A stretch of 13,589 bases of DNA from JAZDGX01 sp043806645 (GCA_043806645.1 JAZDGX010000132.1:1-13589); one strand, 5' to 3'; shown: positions 1 through 6,742, counted from the first letter of the stretch. Numbers and translations: made by a program. Notes: generated by a model not told the origin, from the sequence alone.

Positions 1-158
1 AGGATCATCGATGGGATCTCACCCGACTCCACCGCGCGACGCAGGATGCCGTGGCCGCCCGTCAGGTGGTCCTGGCCGACCACCTCATCCAGGGCGCGCG
101 GTCGCAGCCGCTCCGCCAAGGGCGCCCGCGCTTCCCGCCCGCCGAATAGATCCCGCAT
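1..158 (-). CDS. rarA: Replication-associated recombination protein A, N-terminal part (cut by window edge)
   Basis: Reading leftwards from an ATG at 158-156, the frame stays open to the window edge (52 codons). It starts MRDLFGGREARAPLAERLRP and continues with LDEVVGQDHL, then a GGHGILRRAVESGEIPSMI stretch. This is the usual start of the RarA/MgsA (YcaJ) AAA+ ATPase family: the PLAxRxRPxxLDExxGQxHL block followed by the PSMIL strand that leads into Walker A, which falls outside the window. Family members act at stalled replication forks and are related to clamp-loader subunits. A GAGG Shine-Dalgarno sits 7 bases before the ATG, and the gene starts 38 bases after the galE stop, so it is probably cotranscribed with galE. 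Only the start is visible, so intactness cannot be judged. Confidence 0.85.
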   Translation of the reverse strand, partial: MRDLFGGREARAPLAERLRPRALDEVVGQDHLTGGHGILRRAVESGEIPSMI

Positions 159-196
159 CTTGCCGCCTCGTGCCCCAGCCGGGCGGAGCATGCCTC

Positions 197-1177
197 TTAG
201 CCCGCATAGCCCTTCGGAAAGCGCTGCTTCCAGCGCCAGGCATCCCCGACGATCTGATCCAGATCTCCCCGCCGGGGCTGCCATCCGAGCAGGCGGCGCG
301 CGCGCTGCGCCGCGGCGACCAGTCGCGCCGGATCGCCCGCCCGCCGCGGAGCGTCGCGCAGAGCGATGGCGCGGCCCGTAACGCGCTCGGCTGAACGGAT
401 GACCTCGAGAACCGAGTAACCTTCCCCGTTGCCCAGATTGAACGTCGTCTCCTGCAGCGCATCCAGCCGGCTCAGGGCCAGGATGTGCGCCTCGGCGAGA
501 TCGCACACGTGGATGTAGTCGCGAATGCATGTGCCGTCGGGAGTCTCATAGTCGCGCCCGAAGACCGAGAGGGTTGCCAGCTCCCCGGCCGCCGCCTGCA
601 GGGCCAGAGGAATCAAATGCGTCTCGGGCGCGTGGTCTTCCCCATGCTCCCCCGATGCGCCGGCGGCATTGAAGTAGCGGAATGTCGCGTAACGAAAGCC
701 GTGAAGCCTGCGAAACCAGGACAGAATGCGTTCCGCCGTCGCCTTGCTCTCCCCGTAGGGATTGGTCGGCGCGACCGTATCCGCCTCGGAAATCGGCACG
801 CGCTCCGGCTCGCCATAGACCGCAGCCGTCGAGGAGAAGATGATCCGCGACACCTCCGCGGCCCGCATGGCTTGAAGCAGGCGGATGATACCGATCACGT
901 TGTTCGCGAAGTAGCCGCCCGGATCCACCATCGACTCGCCGACCTGGCTCGAGGCGGAGAAGTGCATGACACAATCGACCGCCTCGGCACGCAGCAGGCG
1001 GGTCACCTCCTCGGCATCCCGCACGTCCCCGACCACGAGGCGCGCTCCGTCCGGCACCGCCTCCCGGTGACCCCGGCTCAGGTCGTCCAGCACGACGACT
1101 CCATGCCCCGCAGCCAGGAGCATCTCAGCGGTGACGCTCCCGATGTATCCCGCCCCCCCTGTGACCAGAACCCTCAC
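197..1177 (-). CDS. galE: UDP-glucose 4-epimerase (GalE-type, extended SDR)
   Basis: A 326-residue NAD-dependent epimerase expected to interconvert UDP-glucose and UDP-galactose (or the N-acetyl forms), supplying sugars for lipopolysaccharide or other surface glycans in the cytoplasm. Visible marks are the Rossmann signature TGGAGYIGS at residues 6-14, the acidic end of beta-2 at DD 31-32, the SSTAAVYG block at 115-122, and the catalytic YGESK with Tyr141 and Lys145. The C-terminus has the typical LGWQPRRGDLDQIV. Length matches the family (about 325-340). The start is a GTG at 1177-1175, chosen because MRVLVTGGAGYIGS is where the family begins and GGGAGGG lies just upstream. The frame stays open further upstream, but that stretch does not resemble the family. 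Substrate preference (Glc/Gal versus GlcNAc/GalNAc) is not resolved here. No other sugar-nucleotide gene is nearby. Confidence 0.93.
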   Translation of the reverse strand: MRVLVTGGAGYIGSVTAEMLLAAGHGVVVLDDLSRGHREAVPDGARLVVGDVRDAEEVTRLLRAEAVDCVMHFSASSQVGESMVDPGGYFANNVIGIIRLLQAMRAAEVSRIIFSSTAAVYGEPERVPISEADTVAPTNPYGESKATAERILSWFRRLHGFRYATFRYFNAAGASGEHGEDHAPETHLIPLALQAAAGELATLSVFGRDYETPDGTCIRDYIHVCDLAEAHILALSRLDALQETTFNLGNGEGYSVLEVIRSAERVTGRAIALRDAPRRAGDPARLVAAAQRARRLLGWQPRRGDLDQIVGDAWRWKQRFPKGYAG

Positions 1178-1182
1178 CGCGA

Positions 1183-1189
1183 CCCTCCC
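1183..1189 (-). promoter_or_regulatory. Ribosome binding site deciding the galE GTG start
   Basis: On the minus strand GGGAGGG precedes the GTG codon by 5 bases. It fixes the unusual GTG start at 1177 rather than any of the upstream in-frame codons. Confidence 0.7.
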
Positions 1190-1250
1190 CGGCTGCCCGC
1201 CCCATGCCGCATCTGCGGCGCGCTTACCCAGACAACCCATTCCGCCGCTC

Positions 1251-1279
1251 ATTCTAGGAGACCGGGCGTCCCGTGAAAA
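1251..1279 (-). promoter_or_regulatory. Predicted sigma-70 promoter of galE
   Basis: On the minus strand, TTTTCA (1279-1274, 4 of 6 matches to TTGACA), a 17-base spacer, then TAGAAT (1256-1251, 5 of 6 matches to TATAAT). Initiation would fall near 1244, giving a leader of about 67 bases before the galE GTG. It would also serve rarA downstream. Supported by motif and position only. Confidence 0.5.
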
Positions 1280-1437
1280 GCGATCCTGCCGTGGATCTCC
1301 AGCCCCGTCGCGGGCCCGCGCAGGCCGCTGCACCTACCCTCCTGGCCGCCGCGTCCGCCTTCCACGCCCCTCCCACACCCCGGTCCCCCGGGAAAGGGAA
1401 AAAACAAACCCCCCGGAGATTCATCACCGCGGGAGGC

Positions 1438-1467
1438 TTGACATCGTTTTCGCAGCGGGGCTACGAT
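1438..1467 (+). promoter_or_regulatory. Predicted sigma-70 promoter driving the candidate RNA
   Basis: A perfect TTGACA at 1438-1443, an 18-base spacer, and TACGAT at 1462-1467 (4 of 6). It points to the right, away from galE and against the minus-strand genes, and no protein gene lies downstream on this strand. Transcription would begin near 1474, about 14 bases before the closing helix of the predicted RNA. The AT-rich setting stands out from the surrounding GC-rich DNA. Confidence 0.55.
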
Positions 1468-1473
1468 TATTGC

Positions 1474-1607
1474 ATAGAGAGCGAAGCGGAGTTCCCTGCC
1501 ATTAACGGGAACGTTCGAACTCGCGACCCAATCTCTTTTTTGGCGGGTTCACCAAATCCATTGGGGTGCGCTGGTTCGGACGCGTTCTTGGCGGGGAACT
1601 CCTTTTG
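1474..1607 (+). ncRNA. Candidate structured small RNA, long bulged hairpin (6S-like shape)
   Basis: An approximately 130-base stretch folds by eye into one long irregular hairpin. Closing helix: 1488-1500 pairs with 1590-1602 (13 bp, one G-U). Next, 1509-1513 (GAACG) pairs with 1583-1587, and after a CG bulge 1514-1520 (TTCGAAC) pairs with 1574-1580 with one wobble. Then 1522-1532 pairs with 1560-1570 with a single A/G mismatch and one wobble. The apical stem is 1539-1543 (TTTGG) with 1552-1556 (CCAAA), loop of 8. An asymmetric internal loop (8 bases on the 5' side, 2 on the 3' side) sits above the closing helix, and TTTT follows it directly at 1603-1606. A good promoter lies just upstream. 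The shape recalls 6S RNA, but the length is below the usual 180-200 bases and no sequence signature was recognised. The SRP-type GGAA loop and a tRNA fold are absent. Confidence 0.5.
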
Positions 1608-1621
1608 TATCCAGACAGGAC

Positions 1622-1660
1622 CCTCCGGGAGAGTGGGCAGCGTAGCGACCCCCCCGGAGG
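1622..1660. repeat. Perfect 8-bp inverted repeat in the galE/histone-like intergenic region
   Basis: CCTCCGGG at 1622-1629 and CCCGGAGG at 1653-1660 are perfect complements enclosing 23 bases. Neither strand has a T-run after it, so it is not a standard intrinsic terminator. It could still end the convergent transcripts here or be a protein-binding site. Apart from the candidate RNA, its promoter and the galE promoter, nothing else is supported in 1178-1751. Confidence 0.3.
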
Positions 1661-1751
1661 AATCCCGCCGACTGACGACCCTGCCCCGAATGAGACCCGC
1701 GCCGGACCAGGCTCGGACCGTTGCGGCTCCGCGCCGTGGCCCGCCGGCGAT

Positions 1752-2057
1752 CTACATCATCGGGGTCTCGGGCATGACCGGCTTCTTCGCGACGCGCTTG
1801 CGCGGGCGCTTCTTGGCCGGACGCTTCTTCGCCGCGCGCTTCTTGGTCGCGCGCTTCTTGGTCGCACGCTTCTTCGTCGCGCGCTTCTTCGTCGCGCGCT
1901 TCTTGGTCGTGCGCTTCTTGGCAACGCGCTTCTTGGCAACGCGCCGCTTGGTCGTGCGCTTCTTCGCGACCCGCTTCTTGGTCGTGCGCTTCTTCGTCGT
2001 GCGCTTCTTGGCGACCTTCTTCTTCGCCGTCTTCTTCTTCTTTCTCGCCATAGCCAT
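1752..2057 (-). CDS. Histone H1-like Lys/Arg-repeat DNA-binding protein
   Basis: A 101-residue, extremely basic protein. After a lysine-rich start (MAMARKKKKTAKKKVA) it consists of 14 tandem pentapeptides of the form KKRxx (TT, VA, AT, AA, PA and similar; one copy is KRR). It ends KRVAKKPVMPETPMM, where the last ten residues carry the only acidic residue. There is no globular domain, Cys or aromatic residue. Low-complexity Lys/Ala/Pro proteins of this sort (bacterial H1-like proteins, AlgP-like C-terminal tails) bind DNA non-specifically and compact the nucleoid; that role here is inference from composition. The ATG at 2057 has a G-rich Shine-Dalgarno about 9 bases upstream; a second ATG two codons on is possible. 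The gene follows the receiver gene by 50 bases in the same direction and may share its transcript. Confidence 0.8.
   Translation of the reverse strand: MAMARKKKKTAKKKVAKKRTTKKRTTKKRVAKKRTTKRRVAKKRVAKKRTTKKRATKKRATKKRATKKRATKKRAAKKRPAKKRPRKRVAKKPVMPETPMM
1807..2016 (-). repeat. Tandem 15-bp repeat, 14 units
   Basis: Fourteen head-to-tail 15-base units (plus-strand form CGCTTCTTGGTCGCG and variants) run without interruption and each encodes one KKRxx pentapeptide of the histone-like protein. The first nine bases (CGCTTCTTG or CGCTTCTTC) are nearly invariant, while the last six vary among GTCGTG, GTCGCG, GCAACG, GCGACC and others. Such an array should change copy number easily by slippage or unequal recombination. 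Confidence 0.9.
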
Positions 2058-2107
2058 TGCGCTTCACCCCCCTGTTTAGGGCCCCACGCCGCGTGACCGG
2101 ACGGGAC

Positions 2108-2482
2108 TCAGGCGCCCGCCCCCTTCTCCAACAGCCTTGCCGCCTGATTCAGCAGCGAACTCAAATCGAACGGCTTCTTCAAATAGAGATCGACACCAAG
2201 CTTCGTGCCCTTCCGCTCGATTTCCTCGGTGTCGTACGCCGTCATCAATACCACGCGCGTCTCCGCCAGCGGTCCGAACCGCTCCAACAGCTGCACCCCG
2301 GACATTCCCGGCAAGCGGTTGTCCAAGAGCAGGAGATCGAAGGATTCCGCCTGTTCCAGCACCTCCGAGGCTTCCTCGGCCGTGCCTCGTGCCGTCACCT
2401 GGTATCCGGCATCGCGAAAAGCCTGCGAGAGCGTCCTCACCAACAAAGCTTCGTCATCGACAATGAGGACTCTCGGCTTCAC
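2108..2482 (-). CDS. Stand-alone response regulator receiver domain (CheY-like)
   Basis: A 124-residue single-domain receiver with a complete active site. The acidic pair is Asp9-Asp10 in VLIVDDE, the phospho-acceptor Asp54 is in LLLLDNRLPGMSG, the switch residue Thr81 is in VVLMTAYD, and Lys103 is in YLKKPF. No output domain follows, so it should act by protein contact or as an intermediate in a phosphorelay. The start is a GTG at 2482, chosen because GGAGG lies exactly 7 bases upstream and receivers begin at this point. An in-frame ATG at 2524 would add 14 unlike residues. It lies 272 bases downstream of the NtrC-type gene in the same direction, so a link to that kinase/regulator pair is plausible but not shown. 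Confidence 0.9.
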   Translation of the reverse strand: MKPRVLIVDDEALLVRTLSQAFRDAGYQVTARGTAEEASEVLEQAESFDLLLLDNRLPGMSGVQLLERFGPLAETRVVLMTAYDTEEIERKGTKLGVDLYLKKPFDLSSLLNQAARLLEKGAGA

Positions 2483-2489
2483 GCATATA

Positions 2490-2494
2490 CCTCC
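2490..2494 (-). promoter_or_regulatory. Ribosome binding site deciding the receiver GTG start
   Basis: A perfect GGAGG on the minus strand with a 7-base spacer to the GTG at 2482-2480. It settles the start against the upstream ATG at 2524. Confidence 0.8.
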
Positions 2495-2624
2495 GGGTTG
2501 TAGGCGTTTCAGAATCCATTCCATCCGGGCAGGAATAGCGGTTACCCTGTAAAATGCTGCGAATAATCACGTTACGGAGAAGAACCATCCGGCTCTGAGA
2601 TGGGCGCGCCGCTGCACGAGCACT

Positions 2625-2635
2625 CCAGAATCTGG
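2625..2635. repeat. 11-bp palindrome upstream of the receiver gene
   Basis: CCAGA-A-TCTGG is a perfect inverted repeat around one base, about 145 bases upstream of the receiver start, in the 272-base gap (2483-2754) between it and the NtrC-type gene. It could be a regulator half-site pair but may be chance. I saw no convincing promoter, sigma-54 element, terminator or small gene in the rest of this gap. Confidence 0.2.
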
Positions 2636-2754
2636 ATACCGGGAAGGGGATAGACCGCTAATGAATTTCGTGGGCTACAGTTACGGCAAGTGACCAGAAA
2701 GCGGGCATGCCCAATTCCCTGACAGGCCCAGATTCCTGCGCACGGCGCGGTGCG

Positions 2755-4263
2755 TCATCGTTCGAAGAGCACACCGGGAACCTCGCTGGAGCGCGCATCC
2801 GCATCCGCGCCGAGGCCGGTCGATTCGCCGCCCATCCGGCGGATCCGGTCGAGCAGGCCCTGCCTGGAGAGGTGCAGGCGGCGCGCTGTCTCGCTCCGGT
2901 TGCCTCCACACTGCTCGAGGACGAGCGCTATGTAGGCGTCCTCGACTTGGCGCAGCGACGGCGGCCCGTCGGCCGACAGATCGGCAATCCGCCGGTCCAG
3001 CGCGGCCAACGGTGGCGCCTGCCCTGCGTGTGCGAGGGAAGACCGCGCGGCCGGAGCATCCCGCTCCACGCGACCGCTGCCCATCCCGCGCACCTCCGGC
3101 GGCAAGTGGCGCAGGTCGAGCTCGGGGCCCTCCTCGAGCAGCACCGCCCGCTCGATCAAGTTCTGCAGCTCGCGCACGTTTCCAGGCCAGGCGTAGCCTG
3201 CCAACGCCTCGGCGGCGCGGGGAACGATGCGATGAAAGCTCTTGCGGAACTCCTGGCTGAACCGCCGCATGAAGGCTTCCGCCAGCAACAGGATGTCGCT
3301 GCCCCTCTCGCGTAGCGGCGGCAGCTCGACCGACACTACCTTCAGGCGGAAGAAGAGGTCCTTGCGGAACTGGTCCTCGGCGATCCGCCGCACCAGATCG
3401 GCGTTGGTCGCCGCCACCAGACGAATGTCGACGGCATGATCGACGTTCCCGCCGACGCGCTTGAAGCAGGTGTTGTCGATGAAGCGCAGCAGCTTCGCCT
3501 GCACCCGCGGCGACATTTCCGAAACCTCATCCAGGAATAGCGTGCCCCCGTCACAGAGCTCGACCAGGCCACGCTTGAGATGGCCCGCCCCGGTGAAGGC
3601 CCCCTTCTCGTGTCCGAAGAGCTCATTCTCGAGGAGCGTGTCCTGGAAGGTCGAGCAATTGACCTCCATCAGCGGGGCGTCCCGTCGCGAGGACTGGAAG
3701 TGGATCGCCCGGGCTACCAGCTCCTTGCCCGTCCCGCTTTCTCCGGTCACGAGCACGGTGGTCGTGTCCGACTGGGCCACCTTGCGCACGAGTTCCTTGA
3801 TCCCGCGCATCTGCGGGCACTCCCCGATCATCTGGGAGTGCGCGTAGCGGGACTGGTCGCGCTTGCGGTAGCCCTTGAGCTGCCGGTCGCGCGTATGGCT
3901 CTCCGCCGCGCTGCGCACGGCGTGCAGCAATTCCTCCAGGTCGTAGGGTTTCTTCAGGAAGTCCGCCGCCCCCAGCTTCATCGCCCGCACCGCCTGGGCG
4001 GTCTCGCCGAAGGCGGTGACCACGACGATCTTGACCCCCGGATCGATGCCTCGCAGCCGCTCCAAGAGATCCAGGCCCGAACCGTCGGGCAACTTAACAT
4101 CCAGCACGATCACCGGGGGGCGGTGGGCCTCGAAGAGCGTCTCCGCCTCCGCGATCGTCGCCGCGCTCGCCACGTCGAAGCCCTGATCGGCCAGCGCGCG
4201 CTCCATGCTCCTGCGCACGAGGGGCTCGTCGTCCACGACCAGCACTCGCATCCGCGTGGTCAC
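2755..4263 (-). CDS. NtrC-family sigma-54-dependent response regulator
   Basis: A 502-residue transcription activator in three parts. The receiver (about 1-120) has Asp11-Asp12, phospho-acceptor Asp55, Thr83 and Lys105. The AAA+ sigma-54 activation domain (about 142-390) has Walker A GESGTGK at 174-180, the sigma-54-contacting GAFTGA loop at 221-226, and Walker B GGTLFLDE at 239-246. A Fis-like helix-turn-helix follows near 453-476 (GGNRSETARRLHLSRQGLLDRI). It should drive ATP-dependent open-complex formation at sigma-54 promoters once phosphorylated, most likely by the kinase encoded just upstream. Its GTG start overlaps the kinase TGA (GTGA), with GAGG 7 bases before it; an ATG four codons later is an alternative. 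Unusually, about 26 residues rich in Asp, Gly and Ser follow the HTH. Its target genes are unknown. Confidence 0.94.
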   Translation of the reverse strand: MTTRMRVLVVDDEPLVRRSMERALADQGFDVASAATIAEAETLFEAHRPPVIVLDVKLPDGSGLDLLERLRGIDPGVKIVVVTAFGETAQAVRAMKLGAADFLKKPYDLEELLHAVRSAAESHTRDRQLKGYRKRDQSRYAHSQMIGECPQMRGIKELVRKVAQSDTTTVLVTGESGTGKELVARAIHFQSSRRDAPLMEVNCSTFQDTLLENELFGHEKGAFTGAGHLKRGLVELCDGGTLFLDEVSEMSPRVQAKLLRFIDNTCFKRVGGNVDHAVDIRLVAATNADLVRRIAEDQFRKDLFFRLKVVSVELPPLRERGSDILLLAEAFMRRFSQEFRKSFHRIVPRAAEALAGYAWPGNVRELQNLIERAVLLEEGPELDLRHLPPEVRGMGSGRVERDAPAARSSLAHAGQAPPLAALDRRIADLSADGPPSLRQVEDAYIALVLEQCGGNRSETARRLHLSRQGLLDRIRRMGGESTGLGADADARSSEVPGVLFER

Positions 4264-5354
4264 GGCGTCGCCTCGCTTTCCTCGGGAACGCGGAAGGAGA
4301 GCCGGAAGATGGCCCCCCCTTGAGGCCGGTTGCGCACATGGATGCGCCCCCCGTGCTCCTTGACGATCTGGAGCGCGATCGAGAGGCCCAAACCCGTCCC
4401 GCCCGCTCCGCGAGTGGTGAAGAAGGGATCGTAGATCTTCTCCATGATCTCTTCGGGAATGCCCGTGCCCGTGTCGGCCACCGCCACCTCCACCGCGCGG
4501 CGGCTGCGGTAGCGCCGCGTCGAGGTCGTGACGCGCAGCGTGCCTCCGTCGGCCATGGCATCGAGCGCGTTCAATACGATGTTGAGCAATGCCTGTTGAA
4601 CCGCGTCCTGGTCGAGGGGAATCGCCGGCAGGTCCTCGGCGTACTCGCCCTTGACCTGCACGCGTTCCTCTTCCGCCCGCTTCGCCACATGGCTCAGCAC
4701 CTTCTCGACGATGCCGTTGATATTGGTCTCCTCGAGCTGCGAGATCTTCCGGCGCGCGAACTGCAGGAGATCGGTCGTGAACTGCTCGATGCGATCCAAC
4801 TCCTTGATCGAATCATCGAGATCCTGTCGCAGCGGCGAGTTGCGCGGCAGCTTCGTCTCCACGAACTGGATCGTGGTGCGGATCCCGGTGAGGGGATTGC
4901 GGATCTCGTGGGCCATCACCGCGGAGAGGTTGCCGATGGAGCTGAAGCGATCGATGTTGCGCTGGAACTGCTGCTCGTCGGCCGATTCGGAGGCGTCTTC
5001 AAAGATGAGCAGCCCGCCTTCGGGGCGGCTGCGCCGTCCGATGGGCACCATGCGGCACTCCAGCGTCAGTTCCTTCTCGCCCCGCTGCGCCAGGATCAGG
5101 GTGGGCGGCAGCGTGCATTTGCGCCAGACCGACTCATCCAGGCCGTGCGGGCCGTCGGGGGCGAGACCGAGCAGATCGGCGGCCGAGCCTCCGGCCGCCT
5201 CCTCGCCGCGCACTTCCAGCAGTTCTTCCGCCCGCCGATTGAGGAAGCGCGCCTCGCCCTCGGGAGTGGCGACAATGAGTCCGAAATCCAGATCCATCAA
5301 ACACTGGCGCGCGATCTCGAGATCGAGGGGCTTGGCGTACTCGGTCCGGGGCAT
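4260..5354 (-). CDS. Soluble PAS-domain sensor histidine kinase (NtrB/AtoS-like)
   Basis: A 364-residue kinase with no predicted membrane segment. The N-terminal PAS domain (about 15-120) includes FGLIVATPEGEARFLNRRAEELL. The dimerisation/phosphoacceptor domain carries His149 in MAHEIRNPLTGIRT. The HATPase domain shows the N box around NIVLNALDAM (258-267), G1 DTGTGIP at 294-300, the PFFTT F box and G2 GGTGLGLSI at 318-326. It should autophosphorylate His149 in response to a cytosolic signal and pass phosphate to the NtrC-type regulator whose start overlaps its stop. The ATG at 5354 is preceded by GGGAGGG 8 bases away; the frame is open upstream into tonB, but no family similarity lies there. 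It starts 41 bases after the tonB stop, suggesting cotranscription with the Ton genes, so the signal may be linked to that machine. Confidence 0.92.
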   Translation of the reverse strand: MPRTEYAKPLDLEIARQCLMDLDFGLIVATPEGEARFLNRRAEELLEVRGEEAAGGSAADLLGLAPDGPHGLDESVWRKCTLPPTLILAQRGEKELTLECRMVPIGRRSRPEGGLLIFEDASESADEQQFQRNIDRFSSIGNLSAVMAHEIRNPLTGIRTTIQFVETKLPRNSPLRQDLDDSIKELDRIEQFTTDLLQFARRKISQLEETNINGIVEKVLSHVAKRAEEERVQVKGEYAEDLPAIPLDQDAVQQALLNIVLNALDAMADGGTLRVTTSTRRYRSRRAVEVAVADTGTGIPEEIMEKIYDPFFTTRGAGGTGLGLSIALQIVKEHGGRIHVRNRPQGGAIFRLSFRVPEESEATP

Positions 5355-5395
5355 TCGCGTTTCCCTCCCTGCCGGTGGCGGGACCCGACCGCCGC

Positions 5396-6262
5396 TCAGC
5401 GACTGCCGTCCGGGTCCGCCGCTCCCTGCGGCAGTCCCCAGATCATGCGCACCTCCCCCCATTCCTGGCGTTCCTGGCCGGGCGGCAGCGGTTCGAACCG
5501 CCATCGGGAAAGCGCCTCCCGGGCCAGGGATTCGAATTCGGGATGCCCGCTCTTTCGCAGCGTGCGGACGCGGAGCACGTTGCCGGAGGGAGAGACCCAG
5601 AATCGAAAACGGACCTCGGTCTCGATTCCCTCCCGGCTCCCGCTGCTCGGATACTGCGGCCGCTCGTCGTACAGCAATCCGCGCCCCCCCAAGGGGCCCG
5701 CGATCCCCGCCGCCGCTCCGGTGCGACTGCCGCGGGAGCTCGGCTGCGTCACCGGCGCCGCCGGGGCCAGCGGTCCGATCGGCAGGGTCTCCTCCATGTT
5801 CGTCTGTTCGAGCAACTGCGCGGTGGCCTCGCCCACGACATCCCGGCGTTCGCGCGAGGCCGCCTGCGGTCCGCCGGCGTTCGCCTCGCTCTGCGGAACC
5901 TCGATGACCGCTGCGCGGTCCGCGATCTCCGGAATCGACTCGAGCACCTGTACCGCGGGCGCCTTGGAGCTCCCGGTGACCGCTCCTTCGGAGGGCGCCC
6001 CCGCCTCGGCCGGCGGGACGGGCCTGCGCGGCGGAAACGAAACCGTCTCGCCCGGCGCGTCTGCTCCGGGAGGCAGCAGACTGACGACGAAGGGCATCTC
6101 GACGGGCCGCGGCTGGAGTTTCAGCCAACCGCCGGCACCGAGCAGCAAGGCAGCGTGCAGGACGATCGAGATCGTGATCGCCCAGACGCGCGGGGCACTC
6201 TCCTCGCGCCGTCCCCAACTCCCGGGATGGGACAGCAGCGTTCTGCCCAGCGCGTCCGTCAT
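5396..6262 (-). CDS. tonB: TonB-family energy transducer
   Basis: A 288-residue protein of TonB architecture. A short cytoplasmic N-terminus with RR residues leads to one membrane anchor at about 27-47, which contains the S-x3-H motif (Ser32, His36) needed in TonB for coupling to ExbB/ExbD. A long Pro/Ala/Glu-rich periplasmic linker covers roughly 50-200. The C-terminal TonB domain (about 203-278) reads from YP at 204-205 through FRFWVSPSGNVLRVRTLRKS to LAREALSRWRFEP. It should carry proton-motive force energy to an outer-membrane partner. The ATG at 6262 has GGGAGGAGG 9 bases upstream and comes 6 bases after the exbD stop. The linker lacks the classic Pro-Lys/Pro-Glu repeats, which suggests a TonB paralogue dedicated to one partner, probably the barrel encoded upstream in the same operon. 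Confidence 0.9.
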   Translation of the reverse strand: MTDALGRTLLSHPGSWGRREESAPRVWAITISIVLHAALLLGAGGWLKLQPRPVEMPFVVSLLPPGADAPGETVSFPPRRPVPPAEAGAPSEGAVTGSSKAPAVQVLESIPEIADRAAVIEVPQSEANAGGPQAASRERRDVVGEATAQLLEQTNMEETLPIGPLAPAAPVTQPSSRGSRTGAAAGIAGPLGGRGLLYDERPQYPSSGSREGIETEVRFRFWVSPSGNVLRVRTLRKSGHPEFESLAREALSRWRFEPLPPGQERQEWGEVRMIWGLPQGAADPDGSR

Positions 6263-6268
6263 CCGGGG

Positions 6269-6682
6269 CTACCTCCTCCCATCGGTCACCGGCTGAGCCG
6301 CGATGGCCAGCTGGGCCGCCCCCAACTGGCGCGCCAGATCCATCACCTCGACGGTGCGCCCCAGTTCGACCTTGGCATCCCCCTTGATCACGACGATCTT
6401 CGAGGCGCTCTCCGCCAGGCGCTCGCCGAGCCTTTCGCGCAGCTGGCTCCAGGGCACTTCGAGGTCGCCCAGGTACACCTTCTGATCGGCGGTCAAGGTC
6501 ACCTCAACATCCTTGGGGGGCTGCTTCTCGGGCGTCATCACCTGCGGCAGGTCGACGCGGATGCCGGTCTGAAGAATGAACGAAGATGAAAGCAGAAAAA
6601 AGATCAGCAGCAGGAAGACGATGTCCGTCATCGCCGTCGATTCCAGCGAGCCCATCAACTTGCGGCGCTTGCCGAAGGTCAT
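6269..6682 (-). CDS. exbD: ExbD/TolR-family proton channel subunit
   Basis: A 137-residue inner-membrane protein. The N-terminus (MTFGKRRKLMGSLESTAMTD) is cytoplasmic and basic, followed by a single membrane helix at about 20-38 that starts with the conserved proton-path Asp20 in MTDIVFLLLIFFLL. The periplasmic part has the usual RVDLPQ block at 42-47 and a C-terminal domain with IVVIKGDAKVELGRTVEVMDLAR. With ExbB it forms the motor that energises TonB. The ATG at 6682 is chosen because GGGGAG lies 5 bases upstream; an in-frame GTG seven codons earlier has no Shine-Dalgarno. Order exbB-exbD-tonB with tight spacing marks it as ExbD rather than TolR, since no tolA, tolB or pal is present. Confidence 0.92.
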   Translation of the reverse strand: MTFGKRRKLMGSLESTAMTDIVFLLLIFFLLSSSFILQTGIRVDLPQVMTPEKQPPKDVEVTLTADQKVYLGDLEVPWSQLRERLGERLAESASKIVVIKGDAKVELGRTVEVMDLARQLGAAQLAIAAQPVTDGRR

Positions 6683-6742
6683 CTCATCTCCCCGTCCGGC
6701 CACCGCTCACGCTGGCGGCCACCTGTCGGTCCGCCGGCCCGC

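Noticed and set aside
1178..1333. Upstream extension of the galE reading frame (52 codons)
   Set aside because: The added residues do not resemble the family, the GTG at 1177 has a clear Shine-Dalgarno, and the predicted galE promoter lies within the extension.
1509..1587. GTTCGAAC-like sequences suggesting a tRNA T-arm
   Set aside because: The flanking bases do not form a 5-bp T-stem, and no acceptor stem or anticodon arm can be built on either strand; the same bases pair instead in the long hairpin.
1807..2016. Regular short repeats as a possible CRISPR array
   Set aside because: The units are 15 bases, contiguous, without spacers, and in frame with a Lys/Arg-rich protein.
2521..2592. Direct repeat CCATCCGG (2521-2528 and 2585-2592)
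   Set aside because: Two 8-base copies 64 bases apart without symmetry are within chance for this composition, and no regulator points to them.
2483..2754. Sigma-54 (-24/-12) promoter, expected near an NtrC-type regulator
   Set aside because: A search by eye for TGGCAC-N5-TTGC on both strands of the larger intergenic gaps found only a TGG...TTGC pair with wrong spacing near 2688-2696.
4320..6296. Very long open frame on the plus strand (658 codons)
   Set aside because: It runs antisense to the well-supported kinase, tonB and exbD genes; long antisense frames are expected in GC-rich DNA, and its translation has no recognisable domain.
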